64,000 nucleotides of DNA from Halobacillus halophilus (GCF_020171985.1 NZ_JAIVAL010000001.1:837023-901022); one strand, 5' to 3'. Shown: positions 1-8,493, numbered from the stretch's first letter. Numbers and translations are program-made. Notes: generated by a model not told the origin, from the sequence alone.

Positions 1-412
1 CTTTTTTCAGTTTCATTTCCTGATATTCTTTCTTCATTTCGTCCAATTTTTGGCGCAAATTACTGGAATCAGTTTGCGCACGCTCCCAGGACGCTTTTAG
101 TTGCTCGGCCTGGTCCTGGTGATTCTTTTTATCTTCAAGAGCACGGCGGGCTAAATCTTCGTTTCCTGCTTCAATAGCTTGCTCAGCCTGCTGCATGCGT
201 TTATCTACAATTGCCTGGGCATCATCATACTTGCGCTTCAGCATTTTCTCATTGGCAATTTGTTTAGCAACTGCACTTTCCGCTTCGCGGATATCGTTTT
301 CCATATCTCTCATAAATTGGTCCAGCATCTTCACAGGATCTTCTGCTTTATCAAGCATCGAATTTAACTCTGAACCCACTACTGTTTTAACACGTTTGAA
401 AAATTTAAACAT
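1..412 (-). CDS. pspA: PspA/IM30 family protein (3' part outside window)
   Basis: The first 137 residues are visible and the C-terminus lies beyond the window edge. The product starts MFKFFKRVKTVVGSELN and continues as a long charged coiled coil containing DKAEDPVKMLDQFMRDME, the hallmark of PspA/IM30/LiaH proteins. These bind the inner face of the membrane as oligomers and respond to envelope stress. The start ATG (412-410) has a GGAGG ribosome site 8 bases upstream and lies 17 bases after the stop of the DUF4178 gene, so the two are probably cotranscribed. I cannot tell PspA from a LiaH-type paralogue without the C-terminus. Confidence 0.85.
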   Translation of the reverse strand, partial: MFKFFKRVKTVVGSELNSMLDKAEDPVKMLDQFMRDMENDIREAESAVAKQIANEKMLKRKYDDAQAIVDKRMQQAEQAIEAGNEDLARRALEDKKNHQDQAEQLKASWERAQTDSSNLRQKLDEMKKEYQEMKLKK

Positions 413-429
413 TTAAAATTCCTCCTTCA

Positions 430-942
430 TTATTTGGAACCAGCAATTATTTTAATCTCATAAGCTTCAATATCATAACCGTAACTTACTTCTACTTCAC
501 TACCCCATTCTTCTAGACTCAGATAAGTTTCTTCATCATCTGAAAGATAATCAGCGTAATGAGTAGTTCGTCCATTAATATTCTTACTTCTGCCTTCCCC
601 TGTAACCCGCGCTTCGCCTTCTTCATCTTTATTATAGGTTTTTCCATCATATTGAAGCTGTTTTGGAAAAGGGGTGGATACCGGCAGCTTAATCGTTTCA
701 TACATGCCAAGCTCAAGCTCATCATCCATTTCCGCCGAAAGCCATTTAGTAGACTGGCCCTCTAACAACTGATAAGCAAACCACTCATATGACCCGTCCC
801 GGTAAGTGATCTTACCCACTACCTCATAATCGACAAGATCGTATGAGAGAATATCGCCTATCTGAATATTCAGTACGGTTCGTTCCTCAACTTCAGGAGC
901 TTGCTTCTTTTGGTTGGAAAACAATCTAGAAAAGAATCCCAA
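430..942 (-). CDS. DUF4178 domain protein, partner of PspA
   Basis: A 170-residue soluble protein with no signal peptide or membrane segment. The core (residues 27-95: IGDILSYDLVDYEVVGKI, then an aromatic YEWFAYQLLEG stretch) matches the DUF4178 fold, a small beta-rich domain often encoded beside pspA. The function is unknown; membrane-stress association is inferred from the neighbour only. The start codon is TTG (942-940) behind a GGTGAGGTGAG ribosome site; no better in-frame ATG exists nearby. Confidence 0.75.
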   Translation of the reverse strand: MGFFSRLFSNQKKQAPEVEERTVLNIQIGDILSYDLVDYEVVGKITYRDGSYEWFAYQLLEGQSTKWLSAEMDDELELGMYETIKLPVSTPFPKQLQYDGKTYNKDEEGEARVTGEGRSKNINGRTTHYADYLSDDEETYLSLEEWGSEVEVSYGYDIEAYEIKIIAGSK

Positions 943-1119
943 ATACTCACCTCACCTTTCTATATGACCCTGTGTACTTCTATTTACGTGCCTGAATACC
1001 CTTTGGTTTCACTTTTTAAAAATTTTTCTCTTATTATCGTATCAGACTTTTGATCTAAATGCCTGCTTAGCGCATTTCTCCAATATTATTTTTTTCATTT
1101 TTTTCCCTTATTCATATCT

Positions 1120-1146
1120 TTGAAAATTGAAAATGTCGCGTATAAT
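1120..1146 (+). promoter_or_regulatory. Probable sigma-A promoter of the BASS carrier gene
   Basis: A perfect TATAAT at 1141-1146 is preceded by TTGAAA at 1120-1125. The spacer is only 15 bases, so the -35 assignment is weak. The rest of the 943-1181 gap is AT-rich with no further feature seen. Confidence 0.5.
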
Positions 1147-1181
1147 CAAAATTCAAATAATTTATAAAGGAGTGGAAATAT

Positions 1182-2153
1182 ATGAAGGTTTTAGAACAAG
1201 CGAGTAACTTTGTAGGGAAAACCTTTGCAATCTGGGTGTTACTGTTTGCGGTATTATCATTTTTTATTCCATCAGGTTTCACATGGATCGCTCCCTATAT
1301 TGTGCCTTTATTAGGGATCATTATGTTCGGAATGGGACTTACTTTATCTAAAAAAGACTTTCAGGAAGTATTTAAAAGACCCAAGGATGTGGCCATAGGA
1401 GTAGGAGCACAATTTATACTTATGCCGTTGCTCGCTTTCTTCCTTGTCACAATTCTCCCAGTGTCTACAGAAGTAGCCGTTGGAGTTATTCTAGTAGGAT
1501 GCTGTCCTGGAGGAACTTCTTCAAACGTGATGACATATTTATCTAAAGGAGACACAGCTCTGTCTGTTTCTATCACTGCTGTATCTACCTTGCTCGCTCC
1601 AATATTTACGCCTTTTCTAGTATGGCTGTTTGCCAGTCAATGGCTGCCGGTGTCAGCAGGGGATCTATTTCTATCAATCTTACAGATTGTCCTTTTCCCA
1701 ATTCTTCTGGGACTTGGAGTGAAAGCTTTACTTGGCAGAAAAGTAGAGGCAGGAATAAAGGCCCTTCCACTCGTATCGGTAATCGCTATTGTGGCTATTG
1801 TAGCGGCCGTCGTCAGTGTCAATCAAGTTCAAATTGCTGAAACGGGTGCAGTCATTTTTGCGATCGTGGTCCTTCATAATGCACTAGGATATTTAACAGG
1901 ATATCTATTAGGAAAAATCTTCAATATGGAACCTGCTAAGAAACGAGCAGTTTCGATAGAAGTCGGCATGCAGAATTCCGGTCTTGGTGCTTCTTTGGCC
2001 GCCGTTCACTTCAGCCCTCTTGCTGCCGTTCCAAGTGCGATTTTCAGTGTATGGCACAACATATCCGGACCAATTATAGCTACCTTTTTCCGAAAGCAAA
2101 AAGAGAGAAGTCGCAAGAACAAAGAAACAAAAACCATGCATTCAGCCTCTTAA
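1182..2153 (+). CDS. yocS: Bile acid:sodium symporter family transporter (YocS-like)
   Basis: A 323-residue polytopic membrane protein with about nine to ten hydrophobic segments. It has the BASS-family core: the PLLGIIMFGMGLTL segment near residue 42, VGCCPGGTSSNVMTYLSKGD near residue 105, and EVGMQNSGLGASLA near residue 262. These include the conserved Pro/Gly and Asn/Gln positions of the two Na+ sites in bacterial ASBT homologues. Length and sequence resemble B. subtilis YocS. The substrate is not known; an organic anion driven by Na+ is expected. The ATG follows an AAAGGAGTGG ribosome site. The gene stands alone, with the repeat element downstream. Confidence 0.85.
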   Translation: MKVLEQASNFVGKTFAIWVLLFAVLSFFIPSGFTWIAPYIVPLLGIIMFGMGLTLSKKDFQEVFKRPKDVAIGVGAQFILMPLLAFFLVTILPVSTEVAVGVILVGCCPGGTSSNVMTYLSKGDTALSVSITAVSTLLAPIFTPFLVWLFASQWLPVSAGDLFLSILQIVLFPILLGLGVKALLGRKVEAGIKALPLVSVIAIVAIVAAVVSVNQVQIAETGAVIFAIVVLHNALGYLTGYLLGKIFNMEPAKKRAVSIEVGMQNSGLGASLAAVHFSPLAAVPSAIFSVWHNISGPIIATFFRKQKERSRKNKETKTMHSAS

Positions 2154-2255
2154 GAGAAAATATTTGATAAGGTACCAGCAACTTTTTCCATAACCACATT
2201 ATTAAACTAAAGGGCCGATTAGTTGAAGACTCAGTTTCGAGATATTGTGTGGAGA

Positions 2256-2382
2256 AAGGGGCTCCTGGGAACGGCTCGCTTTCCGCGGGCATGTGCTGAG
2301 CTTCCTCGGGCTTAACAGCCCTGCGGGATCTCACCGATCATGTTCATCCCGCAGGAGTCTTCACCGTTCCCTTCCGCCCCTT
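2256..2382 (-). repeat. GC-rich dispersed Bacillaceae repeat, copy 1
   Basis: Read on the minus strand it contains GACTCCTGCGGGA, GGTGAGATCCCGCAGGGC, GCCCGAGGAAGCTC and GCCCGCGGAAAGCGAGC, a motif chain I recognise as a common intergenic repeat in Bacillaceae genomes. The outer arms (2256-2274 and 2364-2382) pair over two blocks (GGGAACGG with CCGTTCCC, AAGGGGC with GCCCCTT), so the copy can fold as one long hairpin. Its GC content is far above its flanks. Confidence 0.65.
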
Positions 2383-2536
2383 TACGATTATGGGGAGCAC
2401 GAACCTTTACGTAATGGCCTTCATATGAGGAAGAATAACCTATATGATTAACGCTAAATACAGAGTCTATCAAAGGTATAAGCGGCGCTATAGAAGCGTT
2501 TAAGACGATTAAAGCTTCCTGCTTTTTCTACTGCCA

Positions 2537-2711
2537 GGGTCCGTTCATGTGAAATGGCTGGGGTGGCGGAGGAAACGACGAGACTCCCGCGGGAGAAGGA
2601 GCTAGGCGAGACCCCGCAGGGAGTGAAACGAGCGAGGAGACTTGCCAGTTCCCCCGCAGGAAAGCGAGTTGTTTCCGCAGCCATCCCTTCTCTATATTAA
2701 GTAACGGACCC
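2537..2711 (+). repeat. GC-rich dispersed Bacillaceae repeat, copy 2, inside a 9-bp inverted repeat
   Basis: The repeat proper (2554-2686) carries GACTCCCGCGGGAGAAGG, AGGCGAGACCCCGCAGGG, CGAGGAGACTTGCC and CCGCAGGAAAGCGAG, the same chain as copy 1 but on the plus strand. Its ends ATGGCTG (2554-2560) and CAGCCAT pair. It is nested in a perfect inverted repeat GGGTCCGTT (2537-2545) / AACGGACCC (2703-2711). Confidence 0.65.
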
Positions 2712-2792
2712 GATTTATCTCGAAATCAAGTCTTCAACAAACGGGAGCTTATCTTTAACAGGGACTATGATGAAAAAATAATCAACATAGAA

Positions 2793-2826
2793 GAAGCGAA
2801 GGGAGCATTATCCCTTCGCTTCTTTT
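2793..2826. terminator. Intrinsic terminator downstream of ald
   Basis: A 12-bp perfect stem GAAGCGAAGGGA / TCCCTTCGCTTC with a 6-base loop lies just past the ald stop codon. The run of T follows on the plus strand; on the minus strand the tract is weaker (TTCTATG), so its polarity for ald is uncertain. Confidence 0.65.
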
Positions 2827-2834
2827 TCGTTTAT

Positions 2835-3953
2835 TTACTGATGAATTAAATCTTTCGCATCCGCATATTCGAGCCCCTGGGCTTCAGCAACGGCAAGGTA
2901 AGTAACGTAACCTTCAAGTGTATTTATTCCTTTAAAGAGAGACTCATTCTCCTGGCAGGCTTTTTTATACCCTTTATTAGCTAACTGTAAGGCATAAGGA
3001 ACGGTTACATTCGTCAATCCAATAGTTGATGTTCTAGGAACAGCTCCTGGCATATTAGCCACAGCGTAATGGAGCACACCATGTCTTTCATAAGTAGGAT
3101 TATCGTGTGTAGTAATTCGATCCGTTGTTTCAAAGATACCGCCTTGATCAATAGCAACGTCTACGATAACGGATCCTTCCTTCATCGATTTAACCATATC
3201 TTCAGTGACCAGTTTCGGAGCCTTAGCCCCGGGTATGAGCACCGCTCCAATTACCAGATCAGACTCTGCCAATGATTCTTGAAGATTTAAGGGGTTCGAC
3301 ATCAGAGTATTAATATCCGATCCGAAAATATCATCCAACTGCCTTAATCTTTCCGGGTTTAAATCAATAATAGTAACATCCGCACCAAGGCCCATGGCAA
3401 TCTTTGCCGCATTAGTTCCGACAACACCGCCTCCAATAACTGTTACTCGACCTCTACGTACTCCTGGAATTCCACCGAGAAGAATGCCTTTACCGCCATG
3501 AGAGCTTTCCAGAAATTGAGCTCCAATTTGAGAAGCCATTCTTCCAGCTACCTCACTCATAGGGGTAAGAAGCGGCAGAGATCCATTGGGGGCCTGCACC
3601 GTTTCATAGGCAATCGCAATTACTTTTTTCTTAACTAAAGCTTTCGTAAGTTCAGGCTCAGGTGCCAGGTGCAAGTAAGTAAATAATATAAGACCATCAA
3701 AGAAATATTCATACTCTTCAGGAAGTGGTTCTTTAACCTTCATCACCATTTGCTGACTCCATGCTTCCTTGGCAGAATATACAATGCTTGCTCCCGCTTC
3801 TTTGTATTGAGCATCAGTAAAACTTGAGCCAGCTCCTGCATTAGTTTCTACAAAAACTTCATGACCTGCATTGGTCAAAGTTACAACTCCTGCGGGTGTC
3901 ATCGCTACTCGGTTTTCATTATTTTTAATTTCTCTTGGCACTCCAATTTTCAA
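2835..3953 (-). CDS. ald: Alanine dehydrogenase
   Basis: A 372-residue enzyme catalysing reversible NAD-dependent deamination of L-alanine to pyruvate and ammonium in the cytoplasm. It matches Bacillus Ald in length and sequence: [17 protein letters not shown] with substrate-binding Arg15, [10 protein letters not shown] with Lys74, [11 protein letters not shown] with catalytic His95, and the Rossmann motif [12 protein letters not shown] near residue 172. The start is TTG (3953-3951), ten bases after an AGGAGG site; the family N-terminus begins exactly there. Monocistronic, with its own terminator. Confidence 0.96.
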   Translation of the reverse strand: MKIGVPREIKNNENRVAMTPAGVVTLTNAGHEVFVETNAGAGSSFTDAQYKEAGASIVYSAKEAWSQQMVMKVKEPLPEEYEYFFDGLILFTYLHLAPEPELTKALVKKKVIAIAYETVQAPNGSLPLLTPMSEVAGRMASQIGAQFLESSHGGKGILLGGIPGVRRGRVTVIGGGVVGTNAAKIAMGLGADVTIIDLNPERLRQLDDIFGSDINTLMSNPLNLQESLAESDLVIGAVLIPGAKAPKLVTEDMVKSMKEGSVIVDVAIDQGGIFETTDRITTHDNPTYERHGVLHYAVANMPGAVPRTSTIGLTNVTVPYALQLANKGYKKACQENESLFKGINTLEGYVTYLAVAEAQGLEYADAKDLIHQ

Positions 3954-4110
3954 GGCCGTTCAACCTCCTATTCCATTCTCTCTATTTATCGATTTCCACT
4001 ATAACATGATTATTCAATAGAAAGTAGATGTTTATTTTGTAAGCCCTTTCATTGTAACAAAACAGTACGCCAATGGTTACCTTTTATCAAATGTTGAAAT
4101 ATTCAGTTTT

Positions 4111-4869
4111 CTACCTGTGCCTGTGGATCACATCGACACCGCCTGTAACCTCAAATATAGTTCCCGTTATCATATCCGAATCTTTATGACATAAGAAATC
4201 AATAGTGCGGGCTATATCCTCCCCCGTTCCCGGTCGTCCAATCGGAGTACAATCATCCTTGGTTTTTCGACCATTCTCAATTGAGGATTCTTTCCACTCA
4301 CCCACAATATTTCCAGGACACACCATATTAGAAGTAATACCGTGTTCAGCTTCTTCGTAAGCGACCGTTTTTGTAAGAGATACAAGACCAACTTTTGCAG
4401 CAGCAAATGCAGACCGATAAATCCAGCCAGAAGCCGAACCGGCTCCTTGAAAACCATAATTAATAATTCGTCCAAAGCATTGCGCTCGCATGTAAGGAAC
4501 CGTCAGTTTCATTAAATGGAAAACGGCATCAAGATTTCCTTTGACCATAGAGTTCCACTCTTCCGTAGAATAATCCATCAATTTTTTACGTTCAAATATA
4601 TAAGGTCCTGCATTATTAATTAAATAATCAATTCTTCCAAACCTTTGAATGGTTTCTTGAATCAACGTCTGTAAATCCTGTAGTTCTGTAACATCAGCTT
4701 TCACGATATGGATCTTGTCCTTCTTTTCCGGGAATTCATCATACAACGTCATGGCTGATTTTTTATCATTTAAATAAGTGACCGTCACTGAAATGTTTTT
4801 TTCAATAAACTGCTCCGTAACTTTCCTGCCCAAACCTTTAGATCCAGCAGTTATAATCGCATGCCTCAT
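4111..4869 (-). CDS. ytkK: YtkK-like SDR-family protein lacking the catalytic Tyr
   Basis: A 252-residue short-chain dehydrogenase/reductase fold. The cofactor motif is altered (TAGSKGLGRKV, residues 7-17), NNAG is at 85-88 and ends with CPGNIVG, DIARTIDFLC and a GG-containing C-terminus. The YxxxK catalytic motif reads FAAAK (Phe155, Lys159), and the usual upstream Ser region reads NYGFQG. Ordinary SDR catalysis is therefore doubtful. The closest named relative I recognise is B. subtilis YtkK. An upstream in-frame ATG exists at 4884, but the GGGGGG ribosome site lies between the two and favours 4869. Confidence 0.8.
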   Translation of the reverse strand: MRHAIITAGSKGLGRKVTEQFIEKNISVTVTYLNDKKSAMTLYDEFPEKKDKIHIVKADVTELQDLQTLIQETIQRFGRIDYLINNAGPYIFERKKLMDYSTEEWNSMVKGNLDAVFHLMKLTVPYMRAQCFGRIINYGFQGAGSASGWIYRSAFAAAKVGLVSLTKTVAYEEAEHGITSNMVCPGNIVGEWKESSIENGRKTKDDCTPIGRPGTGEDIARTIDFLCHKDSDMITGTIFEVTGGVDVIHRHR

Positions 4870-4977
4870 TGTCAATCCCCCCATTGAACTCCCATTGATC
4901 TTTGACTTCCCTACTATTTATTTACAAGGCCTCCTGCCTTAGGTACAATAAAATGCGGCAGAGAGGACGTGGATGAA

Positions 4978-6297
4978 ATGAAGGCAGCTGCCTCACGTAA
5001 AGAGTTAATTGAAACAATCGGTTTAGAAGCGGTGCCCAAAATAAGACAAAATACGTCATGGTATCGCTTTGCATTTATCCAAATTGCCGTAGCGGCTAAC
5101 GCAGGAAACTTTCTCGTACCTGCCCTGGCCGTGCTGGAAGGCGGTTTATCCTTTTGGAACGGTGTTCTTACAACATGTCTTGGAGCAATTTTGGGTTTTT
5201 TGTTTGTCTCTTATTTATCGTTACCCGGAGCTCGTTTAGGAATCCCTGCGCAATATGCCATACGCACCATTCTCGGAGTGCAGGGAGCCCGATTTCTTTC
5301 ATCTCCTATTCGAAGTATAACCTCTCTCTATTGGTTTAGCGTACAGACCATAGGCGGTACATATGTCATTCAGCAGCTTTTCATTAGGATGACAGGTCAA
5401 GAGGTGCCTTTTTTACTGTTCTCAATCCCTTTATCTATCCTGATGGTAATCCTCGCTATAATAGGTTTTGATGCTGTAAAAAAAGCCACCACTTACTTTC
5501 TTCCTTTTCTTTTACTTGGAGAGTTTATAATTTTATATATATACTTTACTACAAATCATGGGGAGACCGCATGGTTTACATTCCAACTGGAACCTATTCA
5601 GGGTTCCATAACTACTATGTTTTTCTACGCCAGCTTGGCTTTTGTACAATACGTCTCTGGCGTAAGTGCTTCAGCTGATATGACACGCTATGCAAAAACA
5701 CCGGCTCACGGGTTCTGGGGATTGCTTATAGGAAATGGAATCGGCTTCTTTATTACCGCCTTAATCGGGTGTGCATCCGCCTATTTATTCCATGATATTA
5801 ACCCTTATGTATCTTCAAGCGGTCAAACAAATTCCCCTGTTATTATTGGCGTAATCACGTTAACCGCAGTAGTGTCCATGATTTCGATTAACATTAGCAA
5901 TGCTTATACCGGAGGATATAGTTTATTAAATACTTTCAGCCGTCTGACTCGTGTTCAAAGTGCGGTTCTGTTTGGATTCCTTGGGGTCTTATTAAGTGGC
6001 TTCCCTTCCCTGGTCAATGAAGCTGAATCTTATATTTCATTACTCGGAGGTTTGATCATACCCATTTCTGCAGTCATTTCTGGTGATTATCTAATCGTTA
6101 AACGGCTGCATCTGGATCAGAAAGCTATTGAGCAGTTAACTAAAACGTCAAGTATTAACCCGTATGCTTTGATTTTTATCATACTTGGAAGCTTCATGTA
6201 TTTCATTTTTCCTGACAACTGGTCGCCTGGGTTTATCACATTTACAATATTAATGGTTACCTATCCCTGGTTTATGAGACATAAGTCGTGGGGCTAG
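4978..6297 (+). CDS. NCS1-family purine/cytosine permease-like transporter
   Basis: About 439 residues with twelve predicted membrane spans. Family features include a soluble N-terminus followed by IQIAVAANAGNFLVPALAVL (TM1 of nucleobase:cation symporters), QYVSGVSASADMTRYAKTP in the middle (the SxDxxRY-type motif of cytosine permeases) and SINISNAYTGGYSLLN in TM8. Import of a nucleobase or related compound with a cation is expected; the exact substrate cannot be read. A GTG at 4969 is in frame, but the GAGAGG site (4961-4966) is too close to it, so ATG 4978 is preferred. Confidence 0.85.
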   Translation: MKAAASRKELIETIGLEAVPKIRQNTSWYRFAFIQIAVAANAGNFLVPALAVLEGGLSFWNGVLTTCLGAILGFLFVSYLSLPGARLGIPAQYAIRTILGVQGARFLSSPIRSITSLYWFSVQTIGGTYVIQQLFIRMTGQEVPFLLFSIPLSILMVILAIIGFDAVKKATTYFLPFLLLGEFIILYIYFTTNHGETAWFTFQLEPIQGSITTMFFYASLAFVQYVSGVSASADMTRYAKTPAHGFWGLLIGNGIGFFITALIGCASAYLFHDINPYVSSSGQTNSPVIIGVITLTAVVSMISINISNAYTGGYSLLNTFSRLTRVQSAVLFGFLGVLLSGFPSLVNEAESYISLLGGLIIPISAVISGDYLIVKRLHLDQKAIEQLTKTSSINPYALIFIILGSFMYFIFPDNWSPGFITFTILMVTYPWFMRHKSWG

Positions 6298-6320
6298 TAA
6301 GATCAGTAATAAAACCCAAT

Positions 6321-6360
6321 AATCCCACCCCTCCTTAATCGGAGGTGGTGGGATTTTATT
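6321..6360 (+). terminator. Intrinsic terminator of the NCS1 permease gene
   Basis: The stem AATCCCACC(CCTCC) pairs with (GGAGG)TGGTGGGATT around a TTAATC loop and is followed by TTATT. The stop codon of the small minus-strand ORF lies at its edge, so it may serve both directions. Confidence 0.75.
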
Positions 6361-6484
6361 ATGATTGGCTTGACTTTTTCTTTGTCTCGTTCTTATTTAT
6401 GGACTGATAACTTTCATTCAGTGGTGCAGTCATTTCTCTCTCTAACTTTTGTTCACGTTCTATAGGATTTTCTGGTTTCTTCAT
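6359..6484 (-). CDS. Small charged protein of unknown function (41 aa)
   Basis: A 41-codon ORF, MKKPENPIEREQKLE at its start and rich in Lys, Glu and Gln with no hydrophobic segment. It has a convincing ribosome site (AGAGGTGAG, 5 bases before the ATG at 6484) and ends at the permease terminator. I do not recognise the family. The good ribosome site and polar Bacillus-like composition argue that it is real. Confidence 0.5.
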   Translation of the reverse strand: MKKPENPIEREQKLEREMTAPLNESYQSINKNETKKKSSQS

Positions 6485-6601
6485 TTTTCTCACCTCTTTC
6501 TTAAAGTTCACAAAACTCCCCAAATTATGCTTGAATTATAAGTCTAAATCAAAATAGAACATGATATAATAAAGGTGAGAAACAGGAAGGGGGCATTCAT
6601 A

Positions 6602-7060
6602 ATGACATTCGAGTACAAAGATATTGTTGTAGCAGTGGATGGTTCAGAAACAGCAGAGGGTGCTTTCAAAAAAGCAATTGATATTGCTAATCGAAATGAT
6701 GCTAAACTGGTTCTAGCACATGTAGTAGACACTCGAGCTTTTGCTACGGTAGAGGCTTACGATCGTTCTTTGGCCATACGCGCGGAAAAGTACGCAACGG
6801 ATTTATTAAATGATTATAAGTCTAAAGCGGAAAAAGCAGGCGTTACCAACGTACAAGTAGTTGTTGAGTATGGTTCCCCAAAAATAAAAATTGCTAAAGA
6901 TGTGGCCCCAAAACATAATGCAGACCTTATCATATGCGGGGCTACCGGTCTAAATGCCATGGAACGCTTTTTCATTGGAAGTGTTTCTGAGCATATTACC
7001 CGTTACGCCACCTGTGATGTCCTTGTTGTACGTCCGGAAAAGTCAGTTGTAGAAGAATAA
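6602..7060 (+). CDS. Universal stress protein, UspA family
   Basis: A 152-residue single-domain USP. The N-terminus KDIVVAVDGSETAEGAFKKA holds the ATP-binding Asp of the family. The C-terminal nucleotide motif G-2x-G-9x-G-S is present as GATGLNAMERFFIGSVS. It is a cytoplasmic stress or starvation protein with no assigned reaction. An in-frame ATG at 6575 exists, but the GGAAGGGGG site sits between the two and selects 6602. Monocistronic; its terminator is shared with moaB on the opposite strand. Confidence 0.92.
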   Translation: MTFEYKDIVVAVDGSETAEGAFKKAIDIANRNDAKLVLAHVVDTRAFATVEAYDRSLAIRAEKYATDLLNDYKSKAEKAGVTNVQVVVEYGSPKIKIAKDVAPKHNADLIICGATGLNAMERFFIGSVSEHITRYATCDVLVVRPEKSVVEE

Positions 7061-7098
7061 AAATAACCCCCATCAACTAAGATGGGGGTTATTTTTAT
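7061..7098. terminator. Bidirectional terminator between usp and moaB
   Basis: A 14-bp perfect stem AAATAACCCCCATC / GATGGGGGTTATTT has an AACTAA loop, with A/T tracts on both sides. It serves both convergent genes and overlaps the moaB stop codon. Confidence 0.85.
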
Positions 7099-7610
7099 TC
7101 TTCTTTATTAATTTCTCGGACAACATGTGAAATTTCCGGCAGTATCAGACGGTCCATAGCCAATTTTACCGCGCCGCTTGATCCTGGCATTGAAAAAACA
7201 GCTGTTTTTTCACTAACTCCCGCTGTTGCTCGTGATAAAAGTGCAGCTGAACCAATATCTTCGTTGTAGCTCAGCATCCGGAACAGTTCACCGAATCCGG
7301 GGATCTCTTTTGTGATTAAAGCTTGAACTGCTTCAATCGTAACATCTCGATCCGCAATACCCGTTCCTCCATTTAAGAGAACTACGTCAATATCCGGGTT
7401 ATCCAATCCTTGCTTAACAGCCTCTGCTATTCTTGTTTGATCATCCTTAACAATCTTATATTCATTAACCTTATGCTCAGATTGCTCTGTAAGTTTTTCG
7501 ATAATAATCTTTCCGCTCTTATCTGTATCCGTATTTCGAGTATCACTTATGGTAAGAACCATGCACCTTACCGATGAAGGAGCTTCTCTCTTATGATCTT
7601 CGACTGCCAT
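7095..7610 (-). CDS. moaB: Molybdenum cofactor biosynthesis protein MoaB (MogA/MoaB fold)
   Basis: A 171-residue molybdopterin-binding domain protein. Motifs LTISDTRN, NGGTGIADRDVTIEAV and MPGSSGAVKLAMDRLILPE are the substrate-binding loops of the MogA/MoaB family, which adenylylates molybdopterin before molybdate insertion. The ATG (7610) lies inside the end of the upstream ecsC-type gene, 20 bases overlapping and in another frame, with its GGAGG site within that gene; translational coupling is likely. A GTG one codon earlier is possible. No other moa genes are nearby. Confidence 0.9.
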   Translation of the reverse strand: MAVEDHKREAPSSVRCMVLTISDTRNTDTDKSGKIIIEKLTEQSEHKVNEYKIVKDDQTRIAEAVKQGLDNPDIDVVLLNGGTGIADRDVTIEAVQALITKEIPGFGELFRMLSYNEDIGSAALLSRATAGVSEKTAVFSMPGSSGAVKLAMDRLILPEISHVVREINKEE

Positions 7611-8442
7611 CACTCTCTTCCTCCTTATGATCCAGTAAGTACCGATATTGATAAAATTTCATTGCAAATTCAGTTACCTGTCTTGTTAAATGATAATTAG
7701 AATAAGCACCTATTGCTATACTTATAAAAGGAAGACCCTGAAAGATTTTTTTACGGAACATTAAAATGAACATCGATTTGAAACATTGTTTAATAGGCTG
7801 CTCAAGCCATGATTCATTTGTTAGCTGATCGTTCCCTTCAAAAACATAAGGATGTTCATTACGACTCACTTCACCCATCAATTCATTCCACGCGTGAACC
7901 TGAAGCCGTTTAGGCAGAGTAGCCGCGTGAAAAACTTTTAAAGAAATCATCATTTCATAAGGATGATTCATTTCATGGCCGAAAGTCAAACCAATCAACT
8001 GCACGGCACGGATATTCATAACCATCATTAAAGGATAGTCAAGTCCGAGTAACAGCCATCCTCCTGTACCTGTCAGCCCGCCTTGTGCAAAGGAGTAAAG
8101 CCTGCCCCTTGCAATTTGCTGCTGAGCTATGTAACTTAGCTGATCTACACTAAGCATCCTATTCATGTCTGTAATATTCTCAATTTCTTCTGAGAATACC
8201 CTGCCTACAGATAAAATCCGCTGCCTCGCTTCATTTTGAAAGGACGTGCCTTGCAAAAAAGCGTGCGTATGAAAAAACCAGGCGTCGAGTTTTGAAAAAA
8301 ACTTTTCCTTTACCTCTGGATCCAAATTATAAAAACTCTGGCGTATCCAATCATCATAAAGCATTTCAAAATCGTTAGGCTGGTACATCCGGTACTGCTC
8401 AAGCCAACTATCAATATCTTTTGCTACGCGTTCATAAGTCAT
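7591..8442 (-). CDS. EcsC family protein
   Basis: About 283 residues. The central part (YIAQQQIARGRLYSFAQGGLTGTGGWLLLGLDYPLMMVMNIRAVQLIGLTFG) matches the EcsC domain, named after the third gene of the B. subtilis ecs operon. It has one or two amphipathic or membrane-associated hydrophobic segments; the molecular function is unknown. ATG 8442 has a GGGGAGTG site; an upstream in-frame ATG at 8496 has no comparable site. The 3' end overlaps moaB. Confidence 0.82.
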   Translation of the reverse strand: MTYERVAKDIDSWLEQYRMYQPNDFEMLYDDWIRQSFYNLDPEVKEKFFSKLDAWFFHTHAFLQGTSFQNEARQRILSVGRVFSEEIENITDMNRMLSVDQLSYIAQQQIARGRLYSFAQGGLTGTGGWLLLGLDYPLMMVMNIRAVQLIGLTFGHEMNHPYEMMISLKVFHAATLPKRLQVHAWNELMGEVSRNEHPYVFEGNDQLTNESWLEQPIKQCFKSMFILMFRKKIFQGLPFISIAIGAYSNYHLTRQVTEFAMKFYQYRYLLDHKEEESDGSRRS

Positions 8443-8493
8443 GAACAACACTCCCCACCGGTTCACTCTTATTATTATTGTAGCCTGAATGTT

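Larger units (their letters stand above)
2222..2738. repeat. 517-bp element bounded by 23-bp inverted repeats
   Basis: The left arm 2222-2244 (begins GTTGAAGACT) and right arm 2716-2738 are inverted copies matching at 20 of 23 positions, with the three mismatches adjacent (arm positions 11-13). Inside are two GC-rich hairpin repeats in opposite orientation (2256-2382 and 2554-2686). No transposase or convincing coding sequence is present. It could be a MITE-like non-autonomous element, a decayed IS remnant, or a pair of repeats in secondary association. No clear target-site duplication was seen. With the terminator at 2793-2826 it fills the 680-bp gene-free stretch between the BASS carrier and ald. 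Confidence 0.6.

Noticed and set aside
2080..2684. Several open frames across the GC-rich repeats
   Set aside because: They are shadows of hairpin repeats, in inverted orientation and with no ribosome sites or known domain.
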